Shown: piece after piece, positions 11,973 through 26,599 of the stretch
Layout: each line of letters starts with the position of its first letter
Numbering within the stretch: the stretch's first letter is position 1
DNA from: Filosporella fistucella
Taxonomy: Eukaryota; Ascomycota; Leotiomycetes; Helotiales
Length of the DNA stretch: 64,000 bases
Direction of reading: 5' to 3'
Assembly (NCBI GenBank): GCA_030077755.1
Contig: JAQJZZ010000007.1
Coordinates: 806,001 to 870,000, forward strand
Notes under the pieces: model-generated
What the model saw: only the letters and a program-made list of their open reading frames with translations
The model's database searches: none
Told to the model about the DNA's origin: nothing
Program-made: the position numbers and the translations under genes

Positions 11973-14900
11973 TGTGAGACATATAAATAAAAGGCAATTC
12001 AACAAGTAAAATAAGTTATATTCTAGTATAAGACTAAATTCTAGCCTTTTAAAATACCAGAGTTAAACTATTTAAGGGGTGCCTAAAGGGTTCTTATAAA
12101 CTGCCAAATATAACCGAATAGTCGAGGTTATATAAAATTATAATTTTAATTATATACCTAATAAGATTCCCCCCTTTTAATAATATTATCTTAGCATTAA
12201 TTCCCAGGCCTTATTAACTCCCGTAACGGTGACTAAAAGCCACCGTATTACCTATATCTCCTTATAAGAATTTAGTCTAATTAAATATAATATAAGAGTG
12301 CTATTATAAAATCATATTTTAGCCCACTAAGGTATAACTAATCTTATAAGTTATAACTCCTATATAGGGAAATAGCTTTAGCAAGGCCCTAATTAGCTCT
12401 TACGCTCCCCGGGTATTATGCCATTCCGTAACTTTTATTTGCTTTAGCCGCGTGGCTTGGCATATGGAAATAGCTTTATATTTGGTCCGAGTTTATATTA
12501 AAGAGCAAATAAACTCACTTAGTTCTTATAATCTTGCTTTCCCACACCTATAAACCTGAGGTTCTAATTGGCTAAAAGGCCCGAATTTACGCGTAAGGCT
12601 AAGTAATCTGGAAAACTAAATCATTATGCAATGGTAAACGCGTTTAATTGGCTATATAAAACTTTAGAATAATTAAAGCTATTTACCACCCTAAAATAGC
12701 TTAGGGCAAGAATTATTTAAGTAATAATCTAAAAGTTAAAATTAGGCTAAGCTTATTTATATAAATAGTGGCTCCCTTTTAACTTTTAACTTCTTTTCTT
12801 TAAGCTTATAATAACCTTTATATAATAGCGTGTGCTTCTTTCTTCTTTTACTCCTTAATCTTTAATCTTCTTTATCTTCTTAATCTTTACTCTTCTTTAG
12901 CTTTATTATAGGTCCTCTTATATCAGGTCATAGCGGCCGTAACATTATTATTAATAGGCCTTATAAGCGTAAGCGCGGTAATAAGGTTAATACTTGGCCT
13001 ATTATCTTTTACTATTAAAGATGCTTAAAGCATACTTTAATTAATCCTTTTTACACTTATATTACTCAAGTAGAAAAGTCTATGTGCACTTATTATATTA
13101 AAATAAGTAATATTTATAAGAAGGTGAGTCTCCTTTTAGGCTATTATAATAATATTAATAGGTTTAGATTCCCGTTAATCTATATTAAATCTATTATGAA
13201 ATTAAGGATTATACTAAAAAATTTAACGAGTTTATAGCTTTAAATAAGGGCAAGGAGCTTATTAGTACCAATAAGGGTTCTCTTATAATCTAATTGGCTA
13301 GCTAGGGAATAAAGGATAGCTTTAATGTTTTAAAGAAGGGTAATATAAATATTAAGGACATTTTCACTTTTAAAGGATTTCCCGTTATAAGTTTTCCTCC
13401 CCCTACTTACTAATGCCTACTAATATCCTATAATTATATTTACATTTATATTAAAAGCATATGGAATTTCGTGTTAAGCTCTAATATTTAACCTCTACTC
13501 GTGAGGTTCCTGGTGCTAGTGGTCTTAACGCTAAAAAGATTACTATTCTTTAAGAGTTGGTCTAAGAGGTTAAGCGCTTCCATTTAGCTTATAAATATTA
13601 AGTATAACCCTTCCCTTAGCCTAAGATATTCCTATTAATTGCCTTATAGCATAATATTTATAATAAGCTTTCCCCTCCTAATATTAATAAAAATATCCTT
13701 AAAGGCATCCTCGCGATATTTTCTTAGATTTAAGTAATTTTTAAGTGGCGTTTAAGTAGCTTTATCTTTGCTTTAAAATACCTTAGGCTATTCTTATTTT
13801 TGCCCTTAATAAAATGAAATGCTTTCCTATTTAAGTGCTAAATATATTTATAATATTCCTAAAATGTGCCTTTATTCTTGCTTTATTTCACTTATATTAG
13901 CCATTATTCCTAGTTTATTTCCCGCTTTTTTGGGGTCTTTTCCTCTTCTTCTTTTTTTTACCTAATAGCTAAGAGGTTCCTTCCTAATTTGCTTTAAGTG
14001 GCTCAACTTTATTATCTTATTCTTTTATAGGTAGCCTATAGTTTTTAAAGTATGCATTTAATATTTTCTTTATATTCCTTAAATTTGGGTATATTAGGAG
14101 CTAGGTATTATGGTCCTCTAGCCATTTCTTTTATTTTATGAGATATCTTATATTTTTTATTTTGCCATCTTATATATGGTTTAAAATGGATTTTACTTCT
14201 TATTCCTATTCATTTTCTTTATCTTTAAGCTCTAGCAGCTCACCCTCTTAATACCGTTTAGGCTCTTCTCCTTCCCTTTTATAATATGGCTCTAAAAGCG
14301 ATACGTGGAATATATTATGCAATCTAGCGTAAATGTTTAAAAACTTTAAATAATATATAAATTCTCCTATTAATTTAATCACCTAAAAAGGACCTATATA
14401 CTTAGGCTAAAGTTTATTATACTTTATTTTTAGATTCTTAATAAAGAGCATTACCTATTAATGGAGGGAGTAGTGTTTATCTAGCCGTGATTTATTAAAA
14501 TACTTTTTACGGCTTTTTTAAGCATGCTTTTAAAGACCTTTTAAGGCCTCTCGCTCTTTCTTTATTAAATTTGCTCTTTTTCGCGTAGCTAATACCTCCC
14601 CCTTAATACCCCTAACCTTAGGGTTTTATAATAGCTTAGGATTATATCCGTAATATACCTTAAAAGGAGTGAAACTAAGAACCGAGTAGATAGAATTATT
14701 ATAGGTAAATTTAGTAAAGCTAAGTCGGTATACCCAATTTAATTTTCTTATATTATAATAACATTTTAGGTAATATTTAAGCACCTGGTTTTATCTTTTT
14801 ATTTACCTATCTATTTATAGATAAAATATAGTGGATAGCTTTTACCTATAATATAAGTAAAAGCATAATATAAACTAGAAATTTGAAGTAAACACGCTGC

Positions 14901-17900
14901 TATGGTCTAAAATAATGCCTTTAAGGCACCTAAAAACCGAGAATATTCTTTCTTAAAAAAGTTTTACCATTTCAGGAGCTATAATCTCTTTATTACATAG
15001 GATATATTTTGCCATCTTATAATATTTATAAACTATTATAAAGATACTATTAAGGATCTTCCTATTTAGGCCTTTTATAAGCGGAAGTCCTATAATAAAA
15101 TCCATGGTAATTTCTTGCTATGGTTATATTAATTATGAGGATATTTAAAATAACCCATAAGGAGCATATCTCTTTGCTTTATTCCTCTGGCATATAATAT
15201 ACTCTCTAATATATTCTCTTATATCAGATTCCATTTATTCCTAGTAGTAATATCTATAAAATAGCTCTAGAGTCTTCTTTATATCATAGTGCCTTATTAA
15301 AGGGTTATTATAATAAAGTTTTATAACTTCTTGCCTTAACGCTTAATTATTTAATATATATATTTTATTTTTTTTACCTAATAGCACCCTAATTATCAAT
15401 TATCCAGGTCTTAAAATCTTAAGGCGGGTTATTGCATTTTCTCCTAGATTTATATGCAATGCATTTCTCATTATTGGTCTAAGCCAGCTTAATAAGCACC
15501 CTAAAAAGTGTCTAGAAAGGTGCCAATGCAATAGCTAAGCGAGTTATTATATTTATTTATAAACGTGGGAAAAGCAGTTTATAACCTGCTATTCCCTAGC
15601 ATAATATATTAAGGTACGTATAATTACCTTTATTAATAGGCTTAAATGAATCCATGGATAAATTATTTAAGGGGCCTATTATAGCCATTCCTAAGGACGC
15701 TTCACTATCCTCCCCCTAGGGTTTCCAAGTGCCTTTGCTCTACTTTATCTATATAGAGTATAGCTTATTTTCTTTAATTATTTTAATAGCTCTATTCTCT
15801 AGCTATATTGGTCTCATAGACCTGATTACTGCCGCGAAGCCGCCGGCCAACTTATTCTAAAAAATAGGCAACCATAATTATGGATTTAAGAAGGTCTTAT
15901 TTATATTAGCCTCCTTCTTATAATTAAGACGCTTGCTAGGCGCGTCCGCCGGGTTTAAGGAACCTTTCCGGTATATAATCTCAAAATCATACGCAAATAG
16001 ATATATTGCCCATTTAGCTTATCTTTCTTTTAAATACTTTATATTTATCTAATACTTGAGGTTATAATAATTTATAATCACTTTAATTATATAAATGGTA
16101 CCTTTAAAGTAATATCGCCACTCCTTAAAGCTTTTAATAATAGCTAGCATCTCTTTATTATATATAGCATAATTTAGCTTAACTTGGTTTAGTTTTCTCG
16201 AAAAGAATGCTATTAGCTTCTAATATTCCTTTATATTACCGTCCTTTACCTATTATGAGAGCGTGTTAGCTATAATAAATCCGGAGGCATTTATCTCTAG
16301 TCTAATCCTCTTAGAGGAATTGAAATAAAGCAGGAAAGGCGCCTTATAAAAGGCTTCTTTAAGCGCACCGAAGCTCGTAATAGCTTTAGGAATATAAATA
16401 AAAGGTTCTATTTTCATACCATTCTTTATTCCCTTTAAGGAATTAGTAAGGCCTATAGCCAGGTTAGAGTATCCATAAATAAACCTTTAATAAAAGTTAT
16501 AAAATCCTAAAAAGATTTAAATCTCCTTATAGGATTCTGGCACAGGCCAGTTTGCTATAGTCCAAAGCCTTATAGGGTCTGGATAGACACCATTTATAGC
16601 TATAATAAACCCTAAGAATTTAATAGTCTTAATTCCAAATTCGCACTTGCTAAGTTTTATAAATAGAGCATGCTTCCTAAGTCTCTAAAAAACCTTACGG
16701 ACGTGTTTAGGATGCTATAAGGGATCCTTTAAGTAGATTAAAATATTATCCAAGTATATAATTATAAAATCATTTAGCATTCCCGATATAGCACTATTAA
16801 TATAGGCCTAGAAAGTTGCTAATGCATTTATTAGCCTAAAGGGCATTACCTAATACTTAAAATAATTATAACGGGTCCTAAAAGCAATCTTTTAAACGTC
16901 TTCCTCCTATATCTTTACTTAATAATACGCATCTTTAAAATCTAGTTTTATAAAAACCTTTATACCAATTAAGTAATTAAGGGTTTTATTTATTAAGGGC
17001 AAAGGATGCCGGTTTTTAATAATAATCTTATTAAGACCTCAATAGTCCATATATAATTTAATTCCCCTATCCTTCTTTAAAATAAATAGGATTAGGGCAC
17101 CTATAGGGCTTTTAAATGGCCTAATCCATCCTTTTTCCAATGCATCCTTAAGGTACATTTTAAGGGCCGCAAGTTAAGGTTTAGAGAGGTTATATAAGGG
17201 CCTATAAGGGACCTGCCTATTAGTCTTAATAGCATATTCATAACCTCATTCAAATATAATAGCACTATCTAAGTTAAATACGTCTTTAAACTCGGCCAAG
17301 TATTTTAGTAATTAGACTTCCTTCTTTTTACTAATAATATATACTCGGAGGGGTATAGGTGCCATTTCGGCATTAATACTATACCTCTTAGGACAAGTGC
17401 ATTTCCCTTAATAATTTTAAAAATAATCGCATTCGTCTACCTTTATAATAAATAGAGCTTGTGGCTCTAGGGTATTATTAGTAGCCAGAATGGTATTAAA
17501 CTCCTTTGCAAATAAAATTTTAATACCATTCTAGTCCTTAATATAGGCTTAGCGAAAGCTAGCCCAATTATATAACCTTATACCCTTTAGGCAAAACCAG
17601 TTATACCTTAAGATTAGCTTATATCCACTCTTTTCAAACCCATAAAGCCTTATTTTAAACTCCTTAATAGTTCCTTAAGAGTCCCTTGCCTTAATAATTA
17701 TATTATAGGCTTTGATTACCTAAAAACTACCTTTACCCACTATATTAAACTAGATATTATAATAAGCCAAAGGCACTATTCCTAACCTCTAAGCTTTATG
17801 GATATTAATAAAGGAATTATTTACACCCGTATTAGCGAGTGCCTCCAGGGTACCTTTAGCCCCCGTTACGGTTTATAATAACTTAATAACGATTATTAAA

Positions 17901-19888
17901 CGCCTATATAATTTATTGCTAGGCCCTTTGGCGCTTAAGACTTGGCGGGAGCTTTTCCCGAATTCCCTAAGGAATCTTCTCTTTTAATGGCAGCTAGCCT
18001 TTTAGTAGCTCGGAGGTTCTATTTAGCCTCTTATAATTTTACTTTCTCTAAGTTGGCTTTTACCTATTTAGCTCTATTTAGGCAAATAGGGCTACTCGCA
18101 AGGTGGCCCTTCTATTTACACGAATAGCAGGTTACCTTAGAGAAAGGCTTCCGGTCGCTATAAGATATGCTTATAGAACTACTTAATAGGGCAGAGGAAG
18201 CATTCCTTTTCCGATAATTATAATCTTGCCAGGGCCATTAGGAAGCTCTTAAAGAGTTCCTCTTAAGCTTTTTACCCTTATAATCACGTCTTTTTTTAGA
18301 CTTATCGCTATTCTCTTACTTATGCTTATTTTGGCTTATAGCACTATTTATTCTTTTTATTAGGATCTTAGCCTTTTAAGCGGCTATCTACTAGCTAAGG
18401 ATAATATCCGGTATTATATTTATAATCACAATTTATATTTTTTTAATTAATATCTTATTTATAAGGGCAAGCTCAAGGATAGCTATTCTTTTAGATTCCT
18501 CTCAACTTCCGGAGAGGTTCTGCTCTAATAACTCCATCCTTTTTATTAATTGCACGATATTCTTATTAGGCCTTTATTTTAGCCCTTATAATTTTCCATA
18601 AGCTTTAATACTATGCTCTCCACTATTTTATATAATATTTAAACTCTAGCGTTTAAAGTTATTCCAGGCTATTAAAAGGCCCCGGCGATCTTGATATTTA
18701 TTATTAAGAATGGACTAGTGCTTTATAAGTGGGCAACCCATCTTAAACTTTTAAATTATAGTGTTTACACGTTCCTTATAGGAGTTATATAAACTTGGCT
18801 AGTTATTAAAGACCAGCTTAAAGGCATTAAAGAAGGCCCGGTATTTTCTAGGGTTCTTGCCTTTATAAAAAGGTGAGAAGATTGCCTTTTTCTTCATTTT
18901 AAAGGAGAGGTCTACTTCTCGCTCCTAATCCGTTTACGGCCATATGCGGTTACTTATAGGAGCCTTAAAGCCACTATTCTCTATATATGGATCACGGATA
19001 TATATAAGCAACTATACCATAGGGCCATAATTAGCGCCTATTTCTATAATAGGATAATATGCACAAGCAATAAATAAAGTGTTATTAGGGCCTACTCAAC
19101 CACTTATAAGGTTACCCTTAGGGTCTATAAACCCTATATATAACCAACCTCGAGGTATAGATCCTTTATTAAAGATAATAGCTTTATATACTTGCTTATT
19201 ATAATCGATATTCTTTTTAAGGCATCTAATAGCCTGCTTTAATTTATTAATTATAATCTTTTAAGCATATAACGCGTTAAGTCGAGCTATGTCCCTCTTA
19301 TAATATTCTCTAAGAATAGATATAAGAATAAGGGTAGGAATATAGGAGGGCTCTTAGGAAACCCTTAAAAGGGCACTAGTCATTTCCACGTCTTCCTGCT
19401 CCTGCTTGGGCTAATGGCCTTTATCCGCCACATTAGTAACCTAGGACTTAATCCTATTAATATATTCGCTAAGAGTTTCATCTTCCTTAATAGCGGTCCC
19501 AAGGACCTTTATAATAACCGTCTTAGACGATTCGCTATTATAGTCCCTAATAATTTAAAAAGAGGCTTATTGGCGAGTTATAATATTAGTGGCACGCGCG
19601 GCGGCGCTAGTAATAATAGGGTTATTAGCAAATATAATATTAGTAGTTAAAAGGTTAATAAATCATATTCCCGTCCTTAAAGGCAGAGAGTTTAAAATGT
19701 AAAACGTATAAATAAGAGGCAATTTAATAAATAAAATAAGTTATATTCTAATATGAGACTAAACTCTAGCCTTTTGGAATGCTAGAGTTAAACTATTTAA
19801 GGGGTGCTTAAGGGGTTCTTATAAATTGCCAAATATAACCGAATAATCAAGGTTATATAAAATTACAATTTCAATTATATACCTGATA
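11973..19888 (-). mobile_element. Ty3/Gypsy chromovirus copy 2, reverse strand, with intact TSD
   Basis: 191 bp LTRs lie at 19698-19888 (5' in element sense) and 11973-12163 (3'). ATAAT flanks both ends (11968-11972 and 19889-19893), so this is a complete 7,916 bp insertion. It belongs to the same family as copy 1 but is less mutated. Its RT active site reads YLDN (complement of 16745-16756) where copy 1 reads YLNN. It sits between the 5' LTR and gag of the large element and is the youngest large insertion that can be dated by nesting. Confidence 0.9.
14030..19660 (-). pseudogene. Degraded gag-pol of chromovirus copy 2
   Basis: In element sense it runs gag (about 19,660-18,200), protease, RT (about 17,230-16,280, active site at 16745-16756), RNase H and integrase (to about 14,600), and a chromodomain near 14,190-14,030 with an NTW motif. 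Order and spacing parallel copy 1 without interruption. In-frame stops are frequent, so it is inactive. The ~1.85 kb between chromodomain and 3' LTR (12164-14000) is shared with copy 1 but matches no standard retrotransposon domain I can name. Confidence 0.75.
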
Positions 19889-20489
19889 ATAATATATATT
19901 CGATCCATATTAATAAGGACGTATTTAAGAGGTAAGAGTCGGTTTTATTAATTATAAATATACCGGTTAATTAAAAAAAGCGGTAATAATTAGTCTAGAG
20001 TTAAAAGTCTAATAATTAGGAATCCAGGCTATGATATAAGGCCTTAATATAAGGGCAAATTATTATATTAAATTTTGATTATAAAATGGGACTCTCCTAT
20101 TAATATAAAGCTAAGCCTAGCCAAAATTAGTAATAGTGGAAATGGGTAAATAAATAAATATTAAGCGAAAGCGAGTATAAGTAAAGCTTATTAAAATTAA
20201 GAGGAAAGAATTAAAATAGGATAATAAGAAAGGTAATAAGGAAAATAATATAGAAATTGAGCTATAGGGATTAATTATATCCGTCTTATAAATCCTTTTA
20301 ATAGTGGTTTTATTAAGTATATAGGTCTTACTTGAGTTTTTAAAATATAGGTTATTAAGTTTACGATTTTTAATATTATTAATAAGCTTTTAAGACGAAT
20401 TAGATTATTATATTAGAGAAGAACCAGACGTAATATAAAATTAGGTTATATAAATAGCGGATACACGGGTAATAGCTATAATATTTATA

Positions 20490-23400
20490 AGGGTAATGCT
20501 TATTATACCCCTTTTGCATAGTCCTAAAGCTCTATATTTTAAAGGGTATAATATTATAGAGTTCTTAAAGAGGTTTAAAGACTAAGCTAAAGATGCTAGG
20601 TGGAATAAAAAGGGGAAGATTAAATAGCTACCGAGATATTATGCTATAGCTATAGGCTAATATATTAAAACTTTATAAGAATGAGTTAATTAGGATTAGA
20701 GTGCATTGGTTAAAGCATTTATAATAAAATATAAGGATCGCAACGCCGTTTAATAAATGAATTCTCGCGCTTTCTTAAAGGCTTTAAAGAATAAGAAGCG
20801 TAGTGACGAGGCTAAGACGCGTGCTTATATCCGATAATTCACGGCTATATCATTTATATTAAAAAAGAAGGGTTAAATCGAGGATTATATAAGGGGGATA
20901 TGGTTTTTAAACGGTCTTCCCTAAGGGATTTGGAGCAAGGTTATTTAAAAGAATAAAATTAATATTAAGCTTCCCTTTATAATAGTATATATTAATATAA
21001 TTAAGACTATTATTAAGATTCTAGCGAGTAATAAAATGGTTTAAGAATTTAATTTTAATATATAAGGGCGCGAGAACCTAAATTAATTAATGGATTAATT
21101 TAGAAATATGGCTTAGGTATTAAGGGAAAAGCAATTTACGGTTCCTATTATAGCCCCGCGAGTCTAAGCATTTCCAAAGAAATAATTAAGGATTTAATTA
21201 AGGCTTTTTAATCTCTAGCTATATTTGCTAAAGCGATTATGGATATGGGGATAAGAGGCTAACGGGTTCGGTTTACTCCGCCTAATAGGGGGAATTATGG
21301 TATTTACTTAATTAATATTATTAATAAGATTAATACTTTAGCTCCACTTAAGGGACCAATTTCCAGTATAAGTGCTTTTACCGGAAAAGCGTATTGCCCT
21401 TAAATAGCACGCTATTACTATTACTTAAAAAAGGGTTACTTTAAATAGCAATATCCTAATTTCGGGATTAATTACGAATAAGGCCTTATTTATAAAACCG
21501 TTAAAGGAAGAATGCATTTGAGGAGATTAAGTAAAGGAAAAAGATCCGCATATATTCTTAAAAGAGAGAAAAGAAAGGATATTATTTATTATTTTTAAGA
21601 ATAAGCGCTACCTTAGCCTACCCCGGCTTAGCATATAAATATAGGTAAAATATCTAGCACTATTATTTAAATAAATAAATCGGATAATAAAGAGATTAAG
21701 GAGAATATTAATTTAAGGATCTCTATAATAGCTGCCATGCTCCGAGGGGGGAAAAAAGCTATAAAAGAGGAAAGATAAGAAAATTTAAGGCGCATATTAA
21801 AGGAGAGAATTAATAGGGAAAAAAAGATAACTATCCTAAAGATTTTTAGGGCTAGGAATTAAAGGAAAGTAACCGCGGAGGATAAGGTGATTAAGAATAA
21901 TAAAGTTAAGGAAATAGATATTAATAAAAAATAAACCGAGGCTTTAAAAAAGGTAAGACCAAGAGTAGCTTAAAGAGTCAAGCGGTATTTAGATATATTA
22001 AAGCGCTTTACTAATCCTTTAAAATTTATAAATAAAATCTTAGATAATGAGCTAAAAGGGATTATTAAAAGGGAGGTTCTAGCTTATTTAAATATATTAT
22101 AAAAGATATTATTTAAGAATATAGCCACTGCCTTATTAATATATATAAAAGGAAAAGCGGAGGATAATAAGGTTTAGGTAAATTCGGTAATAATAAAGGA
22201 AATTAAACCGCCTTTTATTATATTTAATCTAAAGCTCCGGGTAAATATTAAAGGGATTAAGAGGCTAGCGCTACTTAATTATAAGGCCGAGGCAAATATT
22301 ATAAATATTAAGCTAGCTAAGCAAGCTAGCTTAGGAATTAGACCTAACCCTTAATTTAAGATAATTAATTATAATAATAAGAAGAAAAGATTTACTAGGA
22401 TTTATAAAAACGTTACTATTAAGATTAAGAGCATAAAAGTAATAATAAACTTCTTTATTATAAATAACCCGTAAAATGAAATTATATTAGGGCAATTATT
22501 TATTATTATTAGCTTATTTTCCTTTTTATATAGGAATGGCTTTTAATTTATAATAATTATTAATAATAAGAGGATAAAGCAAGCTATAGCTTGCGTTACT
22601 AATATAGCTAACTCCTGTTAAGGGAAAAGTGTTATATAAGGAAACTTATAGCCGGGTTAAAGGCGGTGCGGCTGCCCGGTAAGCCAAGCACTAAGGTTAA
22701 TAGGGAAGGGATATTAGCTTTAAATTTCACCCTGTCTAATAGGTTAAAAAATGGTATTTAGGAATAAGAAAGAGTTAAGGTATTTTTTATAAGCGTAAAA
22801 GATATTAGGAGCAATATTACTTATTTAAGGGCGATTAATTTTATATCTTTACTTTAAGCAAAGTATTTTTTTCCTATTATTAGCGTTTTTAATGCATATA
22901 AGAATAAGGCTAATAAGGTTATGCCCGTAAAAGAAGGTATTTCTAATGGGTTAATGCCTGATAAAAACCTAAATTAGAAATAAAAGAAGCTAAAAATAAA
23001 ATAAGTAAAAAGGCTGGTAAAGCCAAGGAATAAATGAAATGCATGGCTAATCCCTAAATTTTTGAATATTAAAAGGGGAGAGAGGTTAATAGTAGAAAGG
23101 ATTAAGAAGCTAATTATAAGAGATGGGTTATAGGAAAGAGAAAGGGAGATATTATTAAAACTATTATTTAAAAGAGAAAAGGCTATCGCATTTGAGTTTT
23201 TAAAGTATAAATAAATTAATAAGGATGTCATTCCGTTATAAGAGATATAAACGGTGCTATATAAAGCCTAATAAAGCCCCGGATTTATTATGCCGCGATA
23301 TTTAGTAAAGGAGATTAATGAAATAATTAATGAGCGACTTAAGGCCGGCATATTAGAGTTTTATTATAGACCTTACCGGAATTAATGGTTTACTATAAAG

Positions 23401-26290
23401 AAAAAGAATAAAAAGCATAAATTGGTTAATATAGCTATAAAATATAATATTATCACTATTTGGGACGCTAACCTATCGCCGGATATAAATGAAATCTCGG
23501 AAGAATTTATTAAATGCCAGATTATATTACTTATTAATTTTTACTTTAAATATAATTAAATCTTTTTATACCCGAATAATAGGGACATAATTGCCTTTAT
23601 AACGTCTCGAGGGCTAGTTAAATACATAACTTTAATATAAGGTACTATAAATTCTATTATATAATTTATAAGGGCAGGAAAGGCAATTTTAAAAGATTAT
23701 ATTCCTAAATATTATAAAAATTTTATAAATAATATTTTTATTCTTGGTCCACGTATAAGGTATAATAAGGAAAAAGCTACTCCCGGGATTTAAAAGTTTA
23801 TCTTAAAGCACTTAATTAATTTAGACTAAGTTTTAGCAGATATTAAGAGGATAAGAGCTATAATTAGGCCAAAATTATAATTTAGAGTAAATAGAATTAA
23901 ACTAGTTAGATATGTGTATTATGCATAAGAATGGTCGCTAAATAGTGAAAAGGTGCTAAAAATTATTAATTAAAAGAAATGCTCTTTAATAATAAAGGTT
24001 TAGGCGTTTATTAGAGTTTGCGTCTATTATCGGATATAGATTAAGGATTTTGCAATTATAGCGGTACCGCTCTATTAATTACTTTATAAGGGAGTAAAGT
24101 TTATATAATTAAATAAGTATAATCTTATTATGGATTTATTAAAACTGGCTCTAACTTTGGCACTAGCGCTTATGCGATTAGACATATCCTTAGGCGTTAG
24201 CTTAATTATTTTAATAGTGGATGCTAGTCTTTATAGGTAGGGAATGGTTTTAATATAACTAAATATTAATAAGAAAAGGCACCCGGTCCGGTATAATAAT
24301 GGATAATGGTTATAGGCCAAGCAAAATTATAACGCGATAAAAAGAGAATATAAAGGGGTTTTAAAGGCGCTTAAAAAGGTCCGAAAATATCTTTATAAGG
24401 TGCACTTCCTATTAGAGACTAATGCAATTATCCTAGTAGCTTAGTTAAATTCTATTATATCCGATTTATTAAGAGCATTAATAACTTATTAAATAGCATA
24501 AATCCGGCTATTTGATTTTAAGGTTAAGCACGTGCTTAAGAAGAAATATACCGCTATAAATAGGCTATCTCGGCGATTGGTAATAAAAGAGGAATTAAGA
24601 CTAAAAGCTTAAGAAAAAGATATTAATAATTTCATTAACGCTTATATAGGTTCTTATTATATTATCCCATATTATAAGGTTAGAATTGGACTTGCTTAAG
24701 CATTTTTGCTAAAAGGGGACTAGAGTCTTAACTTAAGGCTAATAGCTAAATTTTTAATAATACTTAAGAGGCCTTTATAAATTGAGAAATCCGATTTTAG
24801 ACAATTTAAAACACGAGCGCTCAATTATAGGGTTAAGAGAGGGGTGCTATTCCAAAGGGCAAATAAGGGTCTACTAAAAAAAAGAGTGATTAACTTAAAA
24901 GTTAAAAGAAAAGCAATTCTTTAAGCACTCTATAATAAAACCGGGCATAAAGGAAGAGAAAGCACCTATTAAAAGGTAGCCGAGAGATATTTTTAAGACT
25001 CTTATTATAAAGATATAAAGGCGTTTATCTTAGGGTATAATAGGTGCTAGCTATAAAGCAGTACTCGGTAAGAAGAACCTTTATATTTAACTTAATCTAG
25101 TGCCCTTTAATTAAAAATAGGCTTAAATATTATTTATATACCAGAATATAAAAGAAAGAAATACTTAGTCCTAGCACGATATAATCTCTTAGGCTAGGTT
25201 AAAGGACGAGCATTAAGTATAGCGACCTCGGAATTAATAGCTAATTTTATATAAAAAGATATGATTTACTAGCATGGGGTTTTTGAGAAGCTAGTCATTA
25301 ATAGGGGGCTAAAAAATAAAGGCTTAATTAAGAAATTAACGTAAAAGTATGATATTTAACGTATTATAGTCTCTATTTATTATATTATTATAAATGGGAT
25401 AATAAAAAGAGGATATAAGCCAATTATTAAAGCCTTAGCTAGGATAACGGATAAAGGAAAAAAAAAGTAAATAAATAATTTATATGCTATAATATTAGCT
25501 AATAAAGCGATAATAAAGATAATGATTAGGTTCTCGCCCTTTTACTTAAATTATGGATTAAAGGTAATATTGCCTATAAAAACACGGATCCCCATATGGA
25601 GAATTTTGGATTAAGAAAGTATTTAAAGCATAATAGAGCTCTTAGCGATTAGGGCCAAGTAAATTTAGCTAAGGGATAAGGATTTAAAGGAAGCCGCGGC
25701 AAAATAAAAGAAAATGCATATTGCTAATAAGGATTAATTTAATGGATTTAAATAAATTTAAATCCAAGAAATAAAAAGGGGAAACGTTATTTTATTATAT
25801 AATATGCTATAAGAGATAAATATGTCCTCGCGATTAAAGCTTAAATATAAGTAACTAGGTCCATTTAAGATTAATAAGGTAATTACCGATAAGGGAATAT
25901 ACTTTTTAAAAGAAATAAATAGGATAAAATTATATAAGATATATGCTAATAATAAAATAAAAGTCTTTAAGCAAAGGTAAGGTATTTGGGATCCCATATT
26001 AATTAAAGATAATGCGGAAATAGGGAATAAAAATAAAAATAATAAAGGAATAAAATAAAAAGGGGGAAATAATAAAGAAATTATAGAAATTCCACCGGAG
26101 GAATTAAGGGATTTAAATCTATTAATTAAGGGAATAGAAAAAAGGGAGGTAGAAATAAGAAGATAAGAAGCTTATCAAATAGCGATACTGGCTAGGTAGA
26201 GTTTTAGGATTATCTTAAATAATAGTAATTAATATATAATAAGTGGATTTGGTAATAGGAAATTTTACCCTGCCCGGTAGGATGAATTAT
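20490..26290 (+). pseudogene. Degraded gag-pol of the large element
   Basis: Different from the chromovirus above. A gag-like region at about 20,510-21,170 has an LPRYY-type and an LNGLP motif. A zinc-knuckle remnant near 21,410-21,460 has Cys-to-Tyr changes. An aspartic-protease remnant lies near 22,220-22,340 (ALLNYKAEANI). RT runs about 23,290-23,900, with the active site as INN near 23,730. RNase H lies at about 24,100-24,650. Integrase at about 24,930-25,700 shows a conserved FSPFYLNYG stretch. After it comes a conserved C-terminal region (LKYK*LGPF...) and no chromodomain that I can see. Numerous RIP-type stops are present. Confidence 0.75.
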
Positions 26291-26599
26291 AATACGCTTA
26301 AGAATAGTTTACGCAAAAAGTTTTATTTATTAAAAGGGGAGAAGAATTAGTGTTTAATTTTATTTTATTTCTTTATTTTATTATATCTACTATTTATCCT
26401 ACCTAGGTATTTATTTCATTTACGCCTTTTTTTTATCTAGCTCTTAAGAAAGCGCACCACTTTAATAGGAATAAACTTTTATTCAATTCTCGCTAGCTTC
26501 TTTATTATCCTTAAATTTATTACTAGCTTCCTTATTAGGGTTATAGGCGGCTAAGGATATATAATCTTTAAGACTTTTCTTAATTATAATTTATTTAAA

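Noticed and set aside
17942..18127. Plus-strand frame of 61 codons inside chromovirus copy 2
   Set aside because: Antisense to the gag/zinc-knuckle region of that copy, with no independent signal.
22974..23231. Minus-strand frame of 85 codons rich in Phe/Leu/Ser (also 25758-25997)
   Set aside because: They lie opposite the pol of the large element. The hydrophobic composition is what AT-rich antisense DNA gives.
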